Source: Symsagittifera roscoffensis
Lineage: Eukaryota > Xenacoelomorpha > Acoela > Convolutidae
DNA length: 64,000 bases
Direction of reading: 5' to 3'
Assembly: GCF_963678635.1 (NCBI RefSeq)
Contig: NC_087063.1
Location: 82,075,574 to 82,139,573, forward strand
In this document: piece by piece, positions 24,301 through 36,300 of the stretch
Layout: the number at the start of each line of letters is the position of its first letter
Numbering within the stretch: position 1 is the stretch's first letter
Notes under the pieces: generated by a model
The model's database searches: none
What the model saw: the letters and a program-made list of their open reading frames with translations, nothing else
What the model was told of the DNA's origin: nothing
Made by a program: the position numbers and the translations under genes

Positions 24301-27300
24301 TCACTGTTATTACAATAGGTGCTATAAAGCAATCACTAGTGCATTTGTCTAGTCTTTCTATATGCCCTTCGTTTAACAATTTTTTCATTTCTTCGTACAC
24401 TTTCTCCTGTATGTGTATCGGAATGCGTCTCCCCTTTTCTTGTAAAGGACAGAGCGGGTATTTGAACTTTGTGCTGACCACATGGTTTTTTGAACACCCT
24501 TGGCGATCAAAAAGATTCTTAAATTTACTGTAAAATTTGTTTTTCCAACCTTCTGACTGTTCGCACAGTAAGACATCAAACCTCGTCTTTTCTTTTGGTG
24601 CCAACTTCTGTGTTGTGTGTATTCCCACTTTACTCTGTAAATCCAGCCCCAAAATACACCGTGTGCGTCTTTCTGTGATTAGGAACGATGCTCCCACCAC
24701 TTCCCACCCCGCCGAACGGATGTTCGTGGTGATTGCACCCAGTATGTTTATCGGCTGTTTGTTTTAGTCTACAAATTTTGTAGTCAAATTGAGATTTTCC
24801 CGTGGGATGAACTTGGTTTTTTTCGAAGATTCTAAGATCGTCTTTGCAGTCGCCCAGTTCAAGAAAGATACTGGACTACCCGTATCGATAGTCATATTTA
24901 TTATCTGATGATCGATTCTCAACAGAGCTTTGAGTGACCTTATTTGTTTCGATCGAGTATTTCGTCTAATGTCAACCTTCTGTACATCCTTTCTGTACTT
25001 TTCGGTTTCTTTGTTTTTGTTTGATTGCTGTTTTATATATTCATCTAATTTTGGCAGCGAAGACAGTTCTGATTCAACAGACATAATTTCGAACTCCTCA
25101 CACGATTCGAATGACTGAATCAAATTACACTCTTCATCTGAGCTTGATGATTTTTCTGCAATCTCATTCACTTGTTGTGATTTACACATTTTTGCGAAGT
25201 GATTCGGTTTAGAACAATTTTTAAATGTCTTTCCCATGGCCGGGCATTTCTTCAGATGTCCTTCTCCGAATATTCGACCACATCGCGTACACGTCTTTGA
25301 GTCTGAAAAATTTCTCCCCTCCTTTCTGTCTGTAAATTTTTTCCTGTACCCATTGTTTTGTCTCCTTCCGCTAGCATTTTTGTTGCCGATACTCATTATG
25401 GGTTCTTGTTTTATCTTCGCTGCTCCATTTACCTGAACTATACTTGCAGTCGTTGCATTAGTTTTCTGAAACGCCTGAGTTGTCTGTTTACTTTGTTCAA
25501 ACTTTAACGCTCTTTTCAGTACTTCTTCTGGTGAAAATGTTTCAAATGTTAATGTGTCTTGTAATACCACGTTCTTCATTTTCGAGATGAATAGGTACCG
25601 CACTAATTGATCCTCGAGTGTTCCTAGCTCAGCTTTAGCTGCTTGAGCAGTTAATGCTGCATGAAATGCCTCGAGTGTTTCCCCAGTTTCCTGTGATCGA
25701 TTAAATAAATTATAACGTTCATATGTAACACTCTGTGATTTATCAAATGATACTTTCGCCAATGCCACCATCTCTCGAAATTCTAACTTTGACACCTCCA
25801 CATGTGGATTCTTCTGAACGAATTTCTTCTTGCCTTCTGTGCCCAACGCCAAGAATAGTCTGGAAGCGACTCTTTTCTGTACCTCATTGTAGTATACGTT
25901 GTGACCAACCTTTGGTCCTCTAGCTCTTCTTTCTTCATTTTCCAGATTAATTTTGTCCCGGGCTAGTTGGTCTCTGGCTTCTCTATCTGCAATCGCCTGT
26001 GGATTTTCATGTTCCCTTGGGGTTTCTGGTCTTGGTAACTGTTCCAAGAGAACTTCTTTTGGTTCTTGTAACAAAAGTTCCGGGTCCACGCTCTCCTTCA
26101 CGGTCACTGCCAAGAAAAATTGATCTAACCATATCCTAAAGTTCCAAGGAGGGTCGGAGTTCGCGGTTGTCCAAAATACCGGAATCCCCATATCCGTTCT
26201 GTTGTCTTGGGACAGAAATCCTGCTGGCTGCGCCATGTGATAACTATTAGTTTAATGCAAGTGATTATAAAACAGAATGAGTAAAACGTTTAATTCAAAC
26301 TGATAACTTGTCTTGGTTTTAGATTAGAGATCATGACTATCTTTTCATGTGTCTCCTAGAACAGCAAGGTCCGAAATGACTATTGCGTTTGGCCTGCATG
26401 AATGGCCTTGAATAATAATAACAATACATAACAGAATAATTAATAGCACTGTGGTATACTCCAAGGTTACTGTGGTAGCAGTACTACACGGTACCACACT
26501 GTCAGAGACTCAAAACCGAACTAGTTGAATGCTTAACTTGTTAACTAAAAAACGAAGTGAAGGGGGCAATCATTTTTAGTCTCAGTTATTTAAATAAGAG
26601 AAATCCAAGCTAAAATAATTATCGGTCATAGAATGGTTCCAAATGATTGTTTGAACAGAGACAACCATCTGCTATTGAAAAATATTTGCCTGTTCGGGCA
26701 GTAAAAATTGACTGTAAGATGAAAACTGCGACATGATTCAATCTTTGAAGATAGCAGGCATATTTTATTTGAAAAAATCCATTCATTTTGAGAAAACTAG
26801 ATCAATAGTTATTTTTTATTCCACTGGTAACTCAATTTAAACACCAATTTCAAAACAAAAATCAATTTTTACACCATTGTTCTTAAAGTAATACAGAGCG
26901 TGATTTGCCTTCTTTCAGCAAACGAAAAAGAATTGAACATAAACAAACAGATACCAAGCAGGACTTCGCAAAACCTGCAATAAATCACACACATTGCAAG
27001 CTAGATAATAAAAAACAAGACAGAAGCCATGGAGTCAAAAAAACTGATTTTAAAAAAGTCTGAAAAACTAAATCCACAGAATTTCTTACAGAAGTCTGAT
27101 GTTCAATTTGAAAGTGAAATGTTTTGGAAAGTAAGACGAAAAAATAAATAGACAAATGATAGTCCCAAGTTTTCCTAAATCAATTCAAGTGTTCCAAAAA
27201 TTTCTATTTCAAAGATAAACTTGAGTAAATTACGGTCTGATAAGGATTTGAACCCCAGATCATAAGCTCCCAAGGCACGCACTATAGCAACAGACCAAGA

Positions 27301-30300
27301 AGCAGGTGCTTGGATACGGGGGCCATCTTTCAATATGAAGCAAGGTTGACTTAATGATGTATAAATTACACTTACAAGCCCAATTCCAAGTTAAATAAAT
27401 CAACGTCAAAACACCAAAAGATGAATTCGAGCGTGTACGAGTTTCAAGACCTTACCATGAAATCATTCAAGTAGCGGCCCACAAAAAAGGCCGTTGCGGA
27501 GCTTCGCAACAATTGTGATGCAAGAAACCCATTGCGCTACAAAATAGTGCACGAAAAAAAAATCAAAAACATTTCTAAAAAATTTTGCTGGAAAAAAATA
27601 CTTTAAAAAATAACTTAATAAAAGTTGTAAAATTACAGCTTAAAAACTTTATATTTGTATCGGATGATGTTCATAATCATTTACCGAGCGGTAACAAATC
27701 TGTTGTCAATTTAAAAATTTTTACCACGCAACAAAACTGAAACACATAAACCGAAACGGATATACTTTGCCCTCAAAATTACGCAAAATAAGTTTTCTAA
27801 GTCGATGTAACATAAACTGAAACTGTTTGAATATTAAAAAACAAAACTCAAAATCGGACATGGTAAAGTTTCAGTTATAGTAAAAACTGTTTTAATTGGA
27901 ACCGCTCTGAAAATTTAACCAAAAACTGCGTATAAAAAAACGGAAAATGAACCGACAGAAACTAGGTGGAAAACGAAGAGCCCAAAAAAATAAGAATTTT
28001 CTTTGAAAAGATAATTACAACCTGAAACGGACTTGAAAAAAATACTACTTAAGTAATAGAAGTGAAGAAAGTGAAGATCCTACTTCAAAGTGAAGATCCT
28101 CTAGAGTCTAGTACCCGTTTGCAATACCCTTGCTTATCGCAAGGGTAAAAAATGAACTAAGTTCAAACATATTGCAACAAAAGCAGGTCGTTACAGTGCA
28201 AAAAAAAAACGATTTTTTTTTGTTTTGTCATTTAAAGTTTAGTATTATTCAAAAAGAACTCTATTGAGAGTGTGATGACAAATCCACAGATCACAGAGTT
28301 AGTATGCTTTACAGCTTTATAATCAATTGTTTATATGATTTTAAGTGAAAACTTAAATTGAGTGAATTACAATTTTTTTATTAACACAGGTTTTTATGCT
28401 TTCTTTTCACAATCCGAATAACGAATGAAATGGCTATAATATGATGTTTCAATTGTGTTCCTGTGATCTTTTCCTTAGTCGGTCAAAATTGATTTGAAAA
28501 ATCCACCCTTATCCATCGTTCGTTTCAACTGTTTCGAGAATGGTCAGAACAATAACTGTTTTCAATTAAAACTATCAGCCTAGCTTATTGCAAGGGTCAA
28601 GCATCAACTTTACAGATTAAAGCATGGCTATAGTTAACCTAGGAATGAAAGTTTGGAATATCCCTATTAGTCCGCATGCCATAATAATGCGACATTTTGA
28701 ATCAAAAAGTTGCACACGAGTATTCGCTAATGGGGCAAAAATTTCTAGTTTGCTAGTGCTCTTTTTCCGACTTGTTGTCGAGCATCCAAAACTCATCAGA
28801 AAAAATTAATCGAGTAAAAAGTTCATGACTCTTAAAAACACAGTGCAACAGTTATTGATCTCTTTGATACTGATCAAAAGGTTTCACCATTCTGTCCTTA
28901 CCTGTCCCTGTTCAATCTGATATTTGCCCAAATCTATCTCCTCCTTGGCCACTTTTCTGCCCCCGAAGAAGGGCGGGAACAATCTGTAGGTTTCCTTCAA
29001 CAGAGCGTCAAACACTTCCTTCTCACTATTATGTCCCCCACCTTCTTTATTGTCCCCACCCCCATTCACTGGTGAGTCACATGATGTGTCTTCTGAGTTT
29101 ACATGTGTGGTTTGAGAGGCAGTTGGAAGAAGGCGATCCAAAGGTCTATCAACACAATATGAAACATTTCACTAACGTATTTTCCTCTTGCCAAGAAATA
29201 TGCTGAACAAAAGTTATTCTCTCGAAGCTTTCCAATATTCTGAATTGCCATTATAGTCCGTAAACGTTAAAATTGCTTTTGAGACAAAGTGACGTATTTC
29301 TTCCAAACGTTAACCCTAGCCCCCAATATGCCATTCATAAAGTTATTGCCCCAAGCAAAGAAATTGTGTTTTGGTGTACAGAGTTGCAAAAAATTGGAAC
29401 AGAAAAAAATTACTTAAAAAAGCAAATGACCAATTTCAGAAAATGTTTGCATGCAAAGCTAATCTTTCTGACAGAAACTATGTCTCATGATCACTTAAAA
29501 ACCCAACTTTACATGCAAAAGTAGCTTAAAATTGACAGATTGTTCATTTTAATGATTTCTGTCTGTTCCTACTTTTTGCAACTTATTATGTAGTATTTAA
29601 CTGGTGATAGTGGGACTAAAAAGTGAAGGAGCCGTCACAACTAGACAGTTGGAATGAAGCTATTGATATTCTCCCTGCAGCCATACCTGTGCATGGCCAT
29701 TTGGATGAGGGCGGAAGTTAGTAGAGAGGCAGTGGCCTTGGGAAGCAGGGCAGAGATACACACTATCACGTGGTCCACCGCCGTCTCCTCCCCTGTAACA
29801 GCAAAACACAGTCAACAGACAGTTGAAGTGTCATTAAACTCAAGGTCATCGAAAAACTTAATTAAACTTCAAAAAATATACAAGCTTGTGTAATTACTCA
29901 TATCCAATCCATATTTAGAAATATTTTACAGCAAAAAAACGGCAGGGAATTAATAATTCCGTTTTGTTAAATTGTCATTTTTTGGATTTCTTTACATCAA
30001 TCATAGTTACTTCAACATTCTTTGCTTCTTACAAGGCACCCAGTTAAACTTACTTTAGCCTAAAATACAAGCTATTTGAATTTCGAGAATCTTTCATTTT
30101 TGATAGGTTTGAGAAAATTTACGAATTTGAGAGAACTAGATGAAAAGAAAAAATTTTTCATTATGCTGTGAAATCTTACAACCAAAATACAGTTTTGAAC
30201 CTAAGTCAATGATGTTTTTAAGCCATTTGCACTTTAGTGATCAGAGAGCGTAATATACAGCAAATATACTTCAAACCGCAAAACTGAAAAAATTGAGCGT

Positions 30301-33300
30301 GGACAAACTTTCAGACTTTTACAAAAACAAAACGAAAACGAACAACGCGATCTGAATACGAACAAAGCGGTCTTCACTTTGTTAATGCACAATTTGAAAT
30401 TTAGCCAACATACTGGATAAATGAAAAAGAAGTCAATGAAAACGAAAAAAAGTTGAAAGAAAAATTTTCCGACTTCGAAGAAAAAAATATATCACGTTCA
30501 AGCTCTTTGATTTTCACGAATTGTTTATAATCGGCTTTTTTTTCTGAAAATTATCTCATTTCGGGAAAACTTGATCAAAAGTTTGTTTTAATTACGCTGG
30601 AAATTAAGCGCGTAGCCAAACGACAGAAAAGATTTTCAGAAGAAAGCAAAAATCAAACCCAGAAAAATCAAAAATTAGACTTTGTTCCGAGAACAAAGCG
30701 AAAGAATGGCCAAGAAAGGCAATCACTTCGCTTTTTTAAACTTGAAAAACAAAATAAATCGCAAAGATCACATATTCTAACTAAATGCACACTACGAAGA
30801 GATTCTGAATCTTAGTTCTAATCAATCTAGTACGTATCCAGTTAAAAGTTGAGGTGAGATACTGCGACACAACCACAGAATAGGACATCAAAAAACTTCT
30901 GATTTAATTTATTTAATTTAATTTATTCCACAGTCCAGCTGAACTTCGTATACAATAACAAAATGAGCACTGCAAAGCCCAATAAGATAAAACGCAAATA
31001 AGCCTTGTAAGAAAATCAACTTCAAAAAGTATTAAGAACTCTAAAACATCATTTGAGTCGTGTAAAAACTTATACCAATAAGCTAGAATCAATTCAATTT
31101 TGATTGATTATTTGAGCGCTTGAAAATTTGGATCAACTAGCCACGCTCAACCAAGTCGTACTAACGTGCAAATAAGTGCATTAAATAGTGCTCAACTTAT
31201 ACCAACAAAATGACAAAATGCTTATTATAAAACCTTCAAAAGGTCAAACCAGCAAAAAAATATTCGACCACAAAAAACCAAATCGTAGAAAAAAGTCTTT
31301 GCAGTTTATACAAGAGGCGAAGCAGAGCTTCGCATCACTTGCGATACCGCAGAACTAGCATTGCAAGCTAGCAGACAGGAAAGGAAAAGAGAGCCACTAA
31401 GTCCAAAGAAAATGGAAAACATTTTCAAGAAACGGCAACTACAATACTTCAAAATGTTGACTGAAATGATGTCCTATTTGCTGACAACACGTCCAGGAAA
31501 ACAGTTGCTGAGCGAAAGTATAATTGTTGTAAAGAAAAACTTTGAACTATAAATTCATTCTGAGATTTTTAACGTTCTCTGCGATCCGGAGGAAAGCTTA
31601 CAAAACATGGTTCACTCGAAAGACCCAAAAATAGGCGAGTAAGCCGACAAAATATATGCCGAAAATCATTTAGGCCGAAGAGTCTTTTAAGCGAAAAAAA
31701 ATCAAAAGGAAAACATACGAAGTCAAGGCTAGTAGAATTACAATTTGGAGGAGTAAATGAAAACATAAAACCAACTACAATGAAAACTGCATTCAACAAA
31801 AATATTCTAATATGTGGCAATTAAGTCGGCAATTGATTCGAATTTGAAAATTTCTCGTTTGGAAAAAAACAGGTCCTGCTCAGATCTCGACCAAGGATCT
31901 GTGCCGTCCCGGGCGTAATCGTTGCCTCCAGATTAAATGGGCCGGAGACGCTTTGAATTCATTATGAACCAAGATACCAAGTGATTCAAGCGATTCTGTT
32001 AAACAAGTTGTTCACCAGAAAACAGTCTGAATTCCGATTTGATAACGTTTGCTAATCGCAAGCGTAAATAGTAATTTATCTTTGTTTTGCTCATGTCAAA
32101 AAATTGTAAGGACAATCAGAAATACGTTCTCACCAATTTGAGACAACATTTCCGTGTACACTAAAGGCGGTTCACTATCAGTTCTTGTAAGCCTCTCTTT
32201 AAATATCTCAATCAATCTCTTTTTTGCATTAAGTGCCTTCTGGAACACCTTTCCCACTAATTTGATCGAGGTTGGAATGGAAGTTATGCCGTGCCAGTGT
32301 TCTATCGACAGCTTGGTGATTGTGGCGATTAATTCTGGCTCCTTCTCGGCGTCAATATCGAAGAAGAATTGGAGAAACAGTTTGGTCATCATTTCCTAGA
32401 CACGGCAAATTTAATGATACAAATTACTCAATGTCATGAAAATTAAGCATTTCAAAAAAAATGAACGATTAATTAACAAACATAGCCAACAATTGAAAAA
32501 CAGAGCCAACAGACAGTTAGAAAAAATGAATGAACGCAGGTGAGCAGAAAAAAAAACTGACTTTTTTGAAATAAAACTTAAACTTCCGAATTACAAAATA
32601 AAAAAATGTATATCGGCTTAAAGCTGTTTGAATTTTAAGAACAGTTAGTGGTTGACTCTTGAATGATAAAATTACCTCAATTCGAAAAAAAATGATTCTA
32701 TGGGTAAATTTTGATTGCGCTGGGAAATGTAAATATTGAAATACACTTTCGAAACAAGATGTTGAAGTTTTTTTTGCGCCATTTGAAATTGGAGAGCGAA
32801 TTTACTCAACTTATAGCAGATGAAATCGAATAGAACTCAACTAGTGCATTGAACCCTCTATCACTCTAAACACCATATTTGACCAAAAAATCGCGTTTTT
32901 TGGCGCGGGCTACCTCAAATTTCATATATATTAGCGCCAAATGCACATTTTGAAAAAATTTAGTGTCAGTCAACCAAATATGGATATCTCAAAAAAAGTA
33001 CAGAGGGGACCCTTTGGGTCGGACGGGGGTCGAATCCAATCCCTGCATCCGCAACTGCCTCTGTGCATTCATAAATGCATTAATTAGATATGAATTCACT
33101 TCTGTAGTTATAAGAGCATTTCAAGACATTTCCTGAACTTCTCAAATATCCATGATGACCTATATGAGAGTCTCACTACATTCATTGACTCTTTATCAAA
33201 AATACTGTATAATAAAATTATATTACATTATACTATATAATTTTCTACCTTCATAGAAGACAAATTATACCCGTAACAAAAAGCTCCTAACGGTTTATAT

Positions 33301-36300
33301 TTCCATTCCACGAATTTCATCTAATCAAGCACTAATAGTATGTTGCAGAATCCACGCGATTCTACAAAAGCACACTTATTGCACAACATGAACGCATAAA
33401 AAACACTTGAAGCAAAAAAGCGAAGTGCATCAAATCAACCTTCAAATTTAAGTCAAAAAGTTCAGCAGGGTAAATTTAATCAAAACGATTGCCGGTAGAC
33501 TTACATAGCCAACAGACAGTTGAAAAAGAGTCAATAAAACTCAATTACAATAAAGCTAAAAATCAAGCTCTAAGAATCAATATTACAAAAAAATTAAATA
33601 CTGCATTACTTAAAAATGAAACTGATGGTGATCAGCACCTTGAAAGACACAACATTTTCACGAATCAGCCGATTTCACCAAAAACAATTCGAAGGCAAAA
33701 AAAAATAGAACAAAACAGCACATTTGATTAAAATCGTATTCACAATAGTTCTCGATATTTTCCATGACAGCTTCATACTGATTATTTTCTTTTTATGTTG
33801 TTCAGAAGTTTCTCAGCAATGACAACAGCAACAATAACATAAACATTAATCAGATAATAACATAACGGAATTAAGTCCAAAAAATTTAAGGCCGACACCC
33901 AGAAAGTCAAAAAATCAACTTTAAAAACTATTTTGAAAAAACATCGAAAAAGTAAACGGAAAAATTTTCAATGGAAAACCTTGCAAGGCTCGTAATGCGC
34001 CATTGTATAAGTGGCTAAAAAAACACCGGTCAATTTCCTAAGAATTTGTAAAACAAAGTTTAACAGAAAAAAAGTATTGCTCCTAATTACAAGGAGACTA
34101 AATGAAAATTATAACACAAGCTTTTTAATTTCCAGCAGTTTTTATGATTGACAGTTTTTGAGAAAAAAAAAACATATGCTAAGACTATATAACTAGGCCC
34201 AGAACAGACATATTGGTCCAAAAAACTAAATTAGATATGATATTCATAAGTTTTCCTCGAAAAAAAATCGTTTAAGTAAAATTTAACGGTTTAAGTTGGG
34301 TCATGAGAATTAGACTAATAGAAAACCTTGCTCGCTTCACTCGTTTTTCTCAACGCTTTGAAAAATATCGTTCGAATCACCCCTAAAAGCGCTTTATTAA
34401 GATACATCACTCAGTCCATTCCAATGTTCTAAAATCGTTCGAATCACCACTAAAAAGGCTTTATTAATATATATCACTCAATCCATTCCAATGATAATTT
34501 GTGGTACCTGATTTTGCGTGGAAACAAAGAAAAAACTAAACGATTCCCGAAGACAAAAGCTCCCAATTTTTCAATGATCGGAACAGAAAGAATGACTTCA
34601 ATCGGTTCGAAGTCGAATGTTACTCCATTAAAACTCATTTTAAAGTTCAGACAGGCCACCTTAGTTATAGACATAGCTGAGCTTCGTACATAAATAAGAA
34701 GCATTTTGTGTAAGAATGAAAATGGAAGTTGAGAACAATTAAGGAAAATCAACTAAGTTTTTTTTTGGAAAAAAACAGTGTTCTCTGGTAGAAAATTGAG
34801 CGGTAACTGTCAAAAGCCCAAGAAAAAATCAAGTAACTTATTTCTATTGAACTTTAAAATAGCCAACAGACAGTTGGAAAAGAGTTAATGAACGCAAGAA
34901 AACAGAAAAGAAAAACTGAAATAAACTTCAACTTTACAATTCCAAAGTAAAAAATATATGACTTTAGAGCTCCTTGAACATCAGTAAAAACTGATATTCA
35001 AAAAACTTGAAAAAAACTTTGAAAAAAACTGGATCATTAAGTTTTCATCCGCTGGGGAATCTGAAAATTAAATTCCACTTTCGAACCTAAAAGTCGATCA
35101 GTTTTTTCGTGATCTTTCCTCTTTCATAATTGGAGAACGCATATATAGAAGCATTCATAAATCCCTGGACGAAGGCAGTCCAGACTTTAATTTAGGGAGT
35201 GATGATTTTTTTCCGGAAAATTATCTATTTTTTTTTACCATGGTGCAGGTAAAAAAATAGATAATTTTCCAGGAAAATAATCATCACTACCTAAATTAAA
35301 GTCTGGACTGCCTTCATGGACCCTTGAAAACAAGGCGACAGCGACACTGACAAAATTGAACTAAATGCTAAAAGCAATCCTGAATATCGAAAAAAAATGT
35401 CAATAACTAACGTTCATTTAAATTCTAATTAGTATATCTTTGGAAACACGCTTGGTAAACTTTTGCATTTACTACATGTTCTATAAAGCTACAAGTAAGT
35501 AGCAGCATATGAAGCGAGGCATAACAGGCCAGACAGATCAGATGGAGCCTGCCAAATATATCATTCAGTAGAGAAGTTTAAGAGAGATTCATGAAATTAA
35601 TAGATGTTTAATTTGAACAATTTGTTGACAGTCAAGTATCCATTTTGATAAATATTGGTAATCGCAAATGTACATGCAAACTTTTCAAAAAGCATGAAAA
35701 AACTTGCCAAACTAACTGAAATGAAATTTCAATCATCAGCACTTCAGCAGTATATAAACAGATCAGTAGAAAAAAATCGTTCTTTTAGACCATATCAATT
35801 GATTTTGGCGACGCGAAACTAGCACAGAATATGTTCCCAAACACAATGCAAATGAAAAGGCTTGAATCGCTATCTCAAATGACAACTTCAAGCGATTACA
35901 AGAATCAAAATTTTTTTTGAATTACTATAAAATTTTGAATTACTATAATTAAAAAGTCTCATGAAATGCTCAACGAAGAGAAACATGAAATGCTCAATAG
36001 ATTTCAAACAATAGGGTCTCAGCAAACTGACAAATGCAAATAAATATTCTTAGTAAAGGACAGAGATTTGACGCTATGCTATCCAAGTACAATTTGATCA
36101 AATGTAGCACATTCCAAGATACCGTTCAAATCAGGGTTTTAAAAACCAAATATTTAAGTAGGTTATCCAAGTTTTTTAGGCCAAAAATGGAAAAAAGCGG
36201 AGGCCCAAAAAAGCAACGAAGGCCCAAACAAGCGAAAATGGAAAAAGAGAAGTGTTTAGGCCGAAAATTGAAAATAGCGAAGGCCCAATCGCGTATTTAG

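Larger units (their letters stand above)
19404..26498 (-). mobile_element. Ty3/Gypsy-type LTR retrotransposon, complete but inactive
   Basis: Two near-identical LTRs (258 and 263 bp) start TGTG and end CACA. They are flanked by a perfect 5-bp target duplication CTGTC (19,399-19,403 and 26,499-26,503). The minus-strand order is gag with zinc knuckles, protease, reverse transcriptase, RNase H, integrase, which is the Ty3/Gypsy order. The pol region has in-frame stops, frameshifts and an altered RT catalytic motif, so this copy cannot move on its own. It lies in an intron of the P450 gene in the same orientation. The LTRs differ by a few substitutions and one 5-bp-scale indel, suggesting a moderately recent insertion. 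Confidence 0.95.

Noticed and set aside
36034-36300. 88-codon Lys-rich plus-strand frame
   Set aside because: Built from a short purine-rich repeat (aggcc-aaa-gcga units) inside a P450 intron; no domain.
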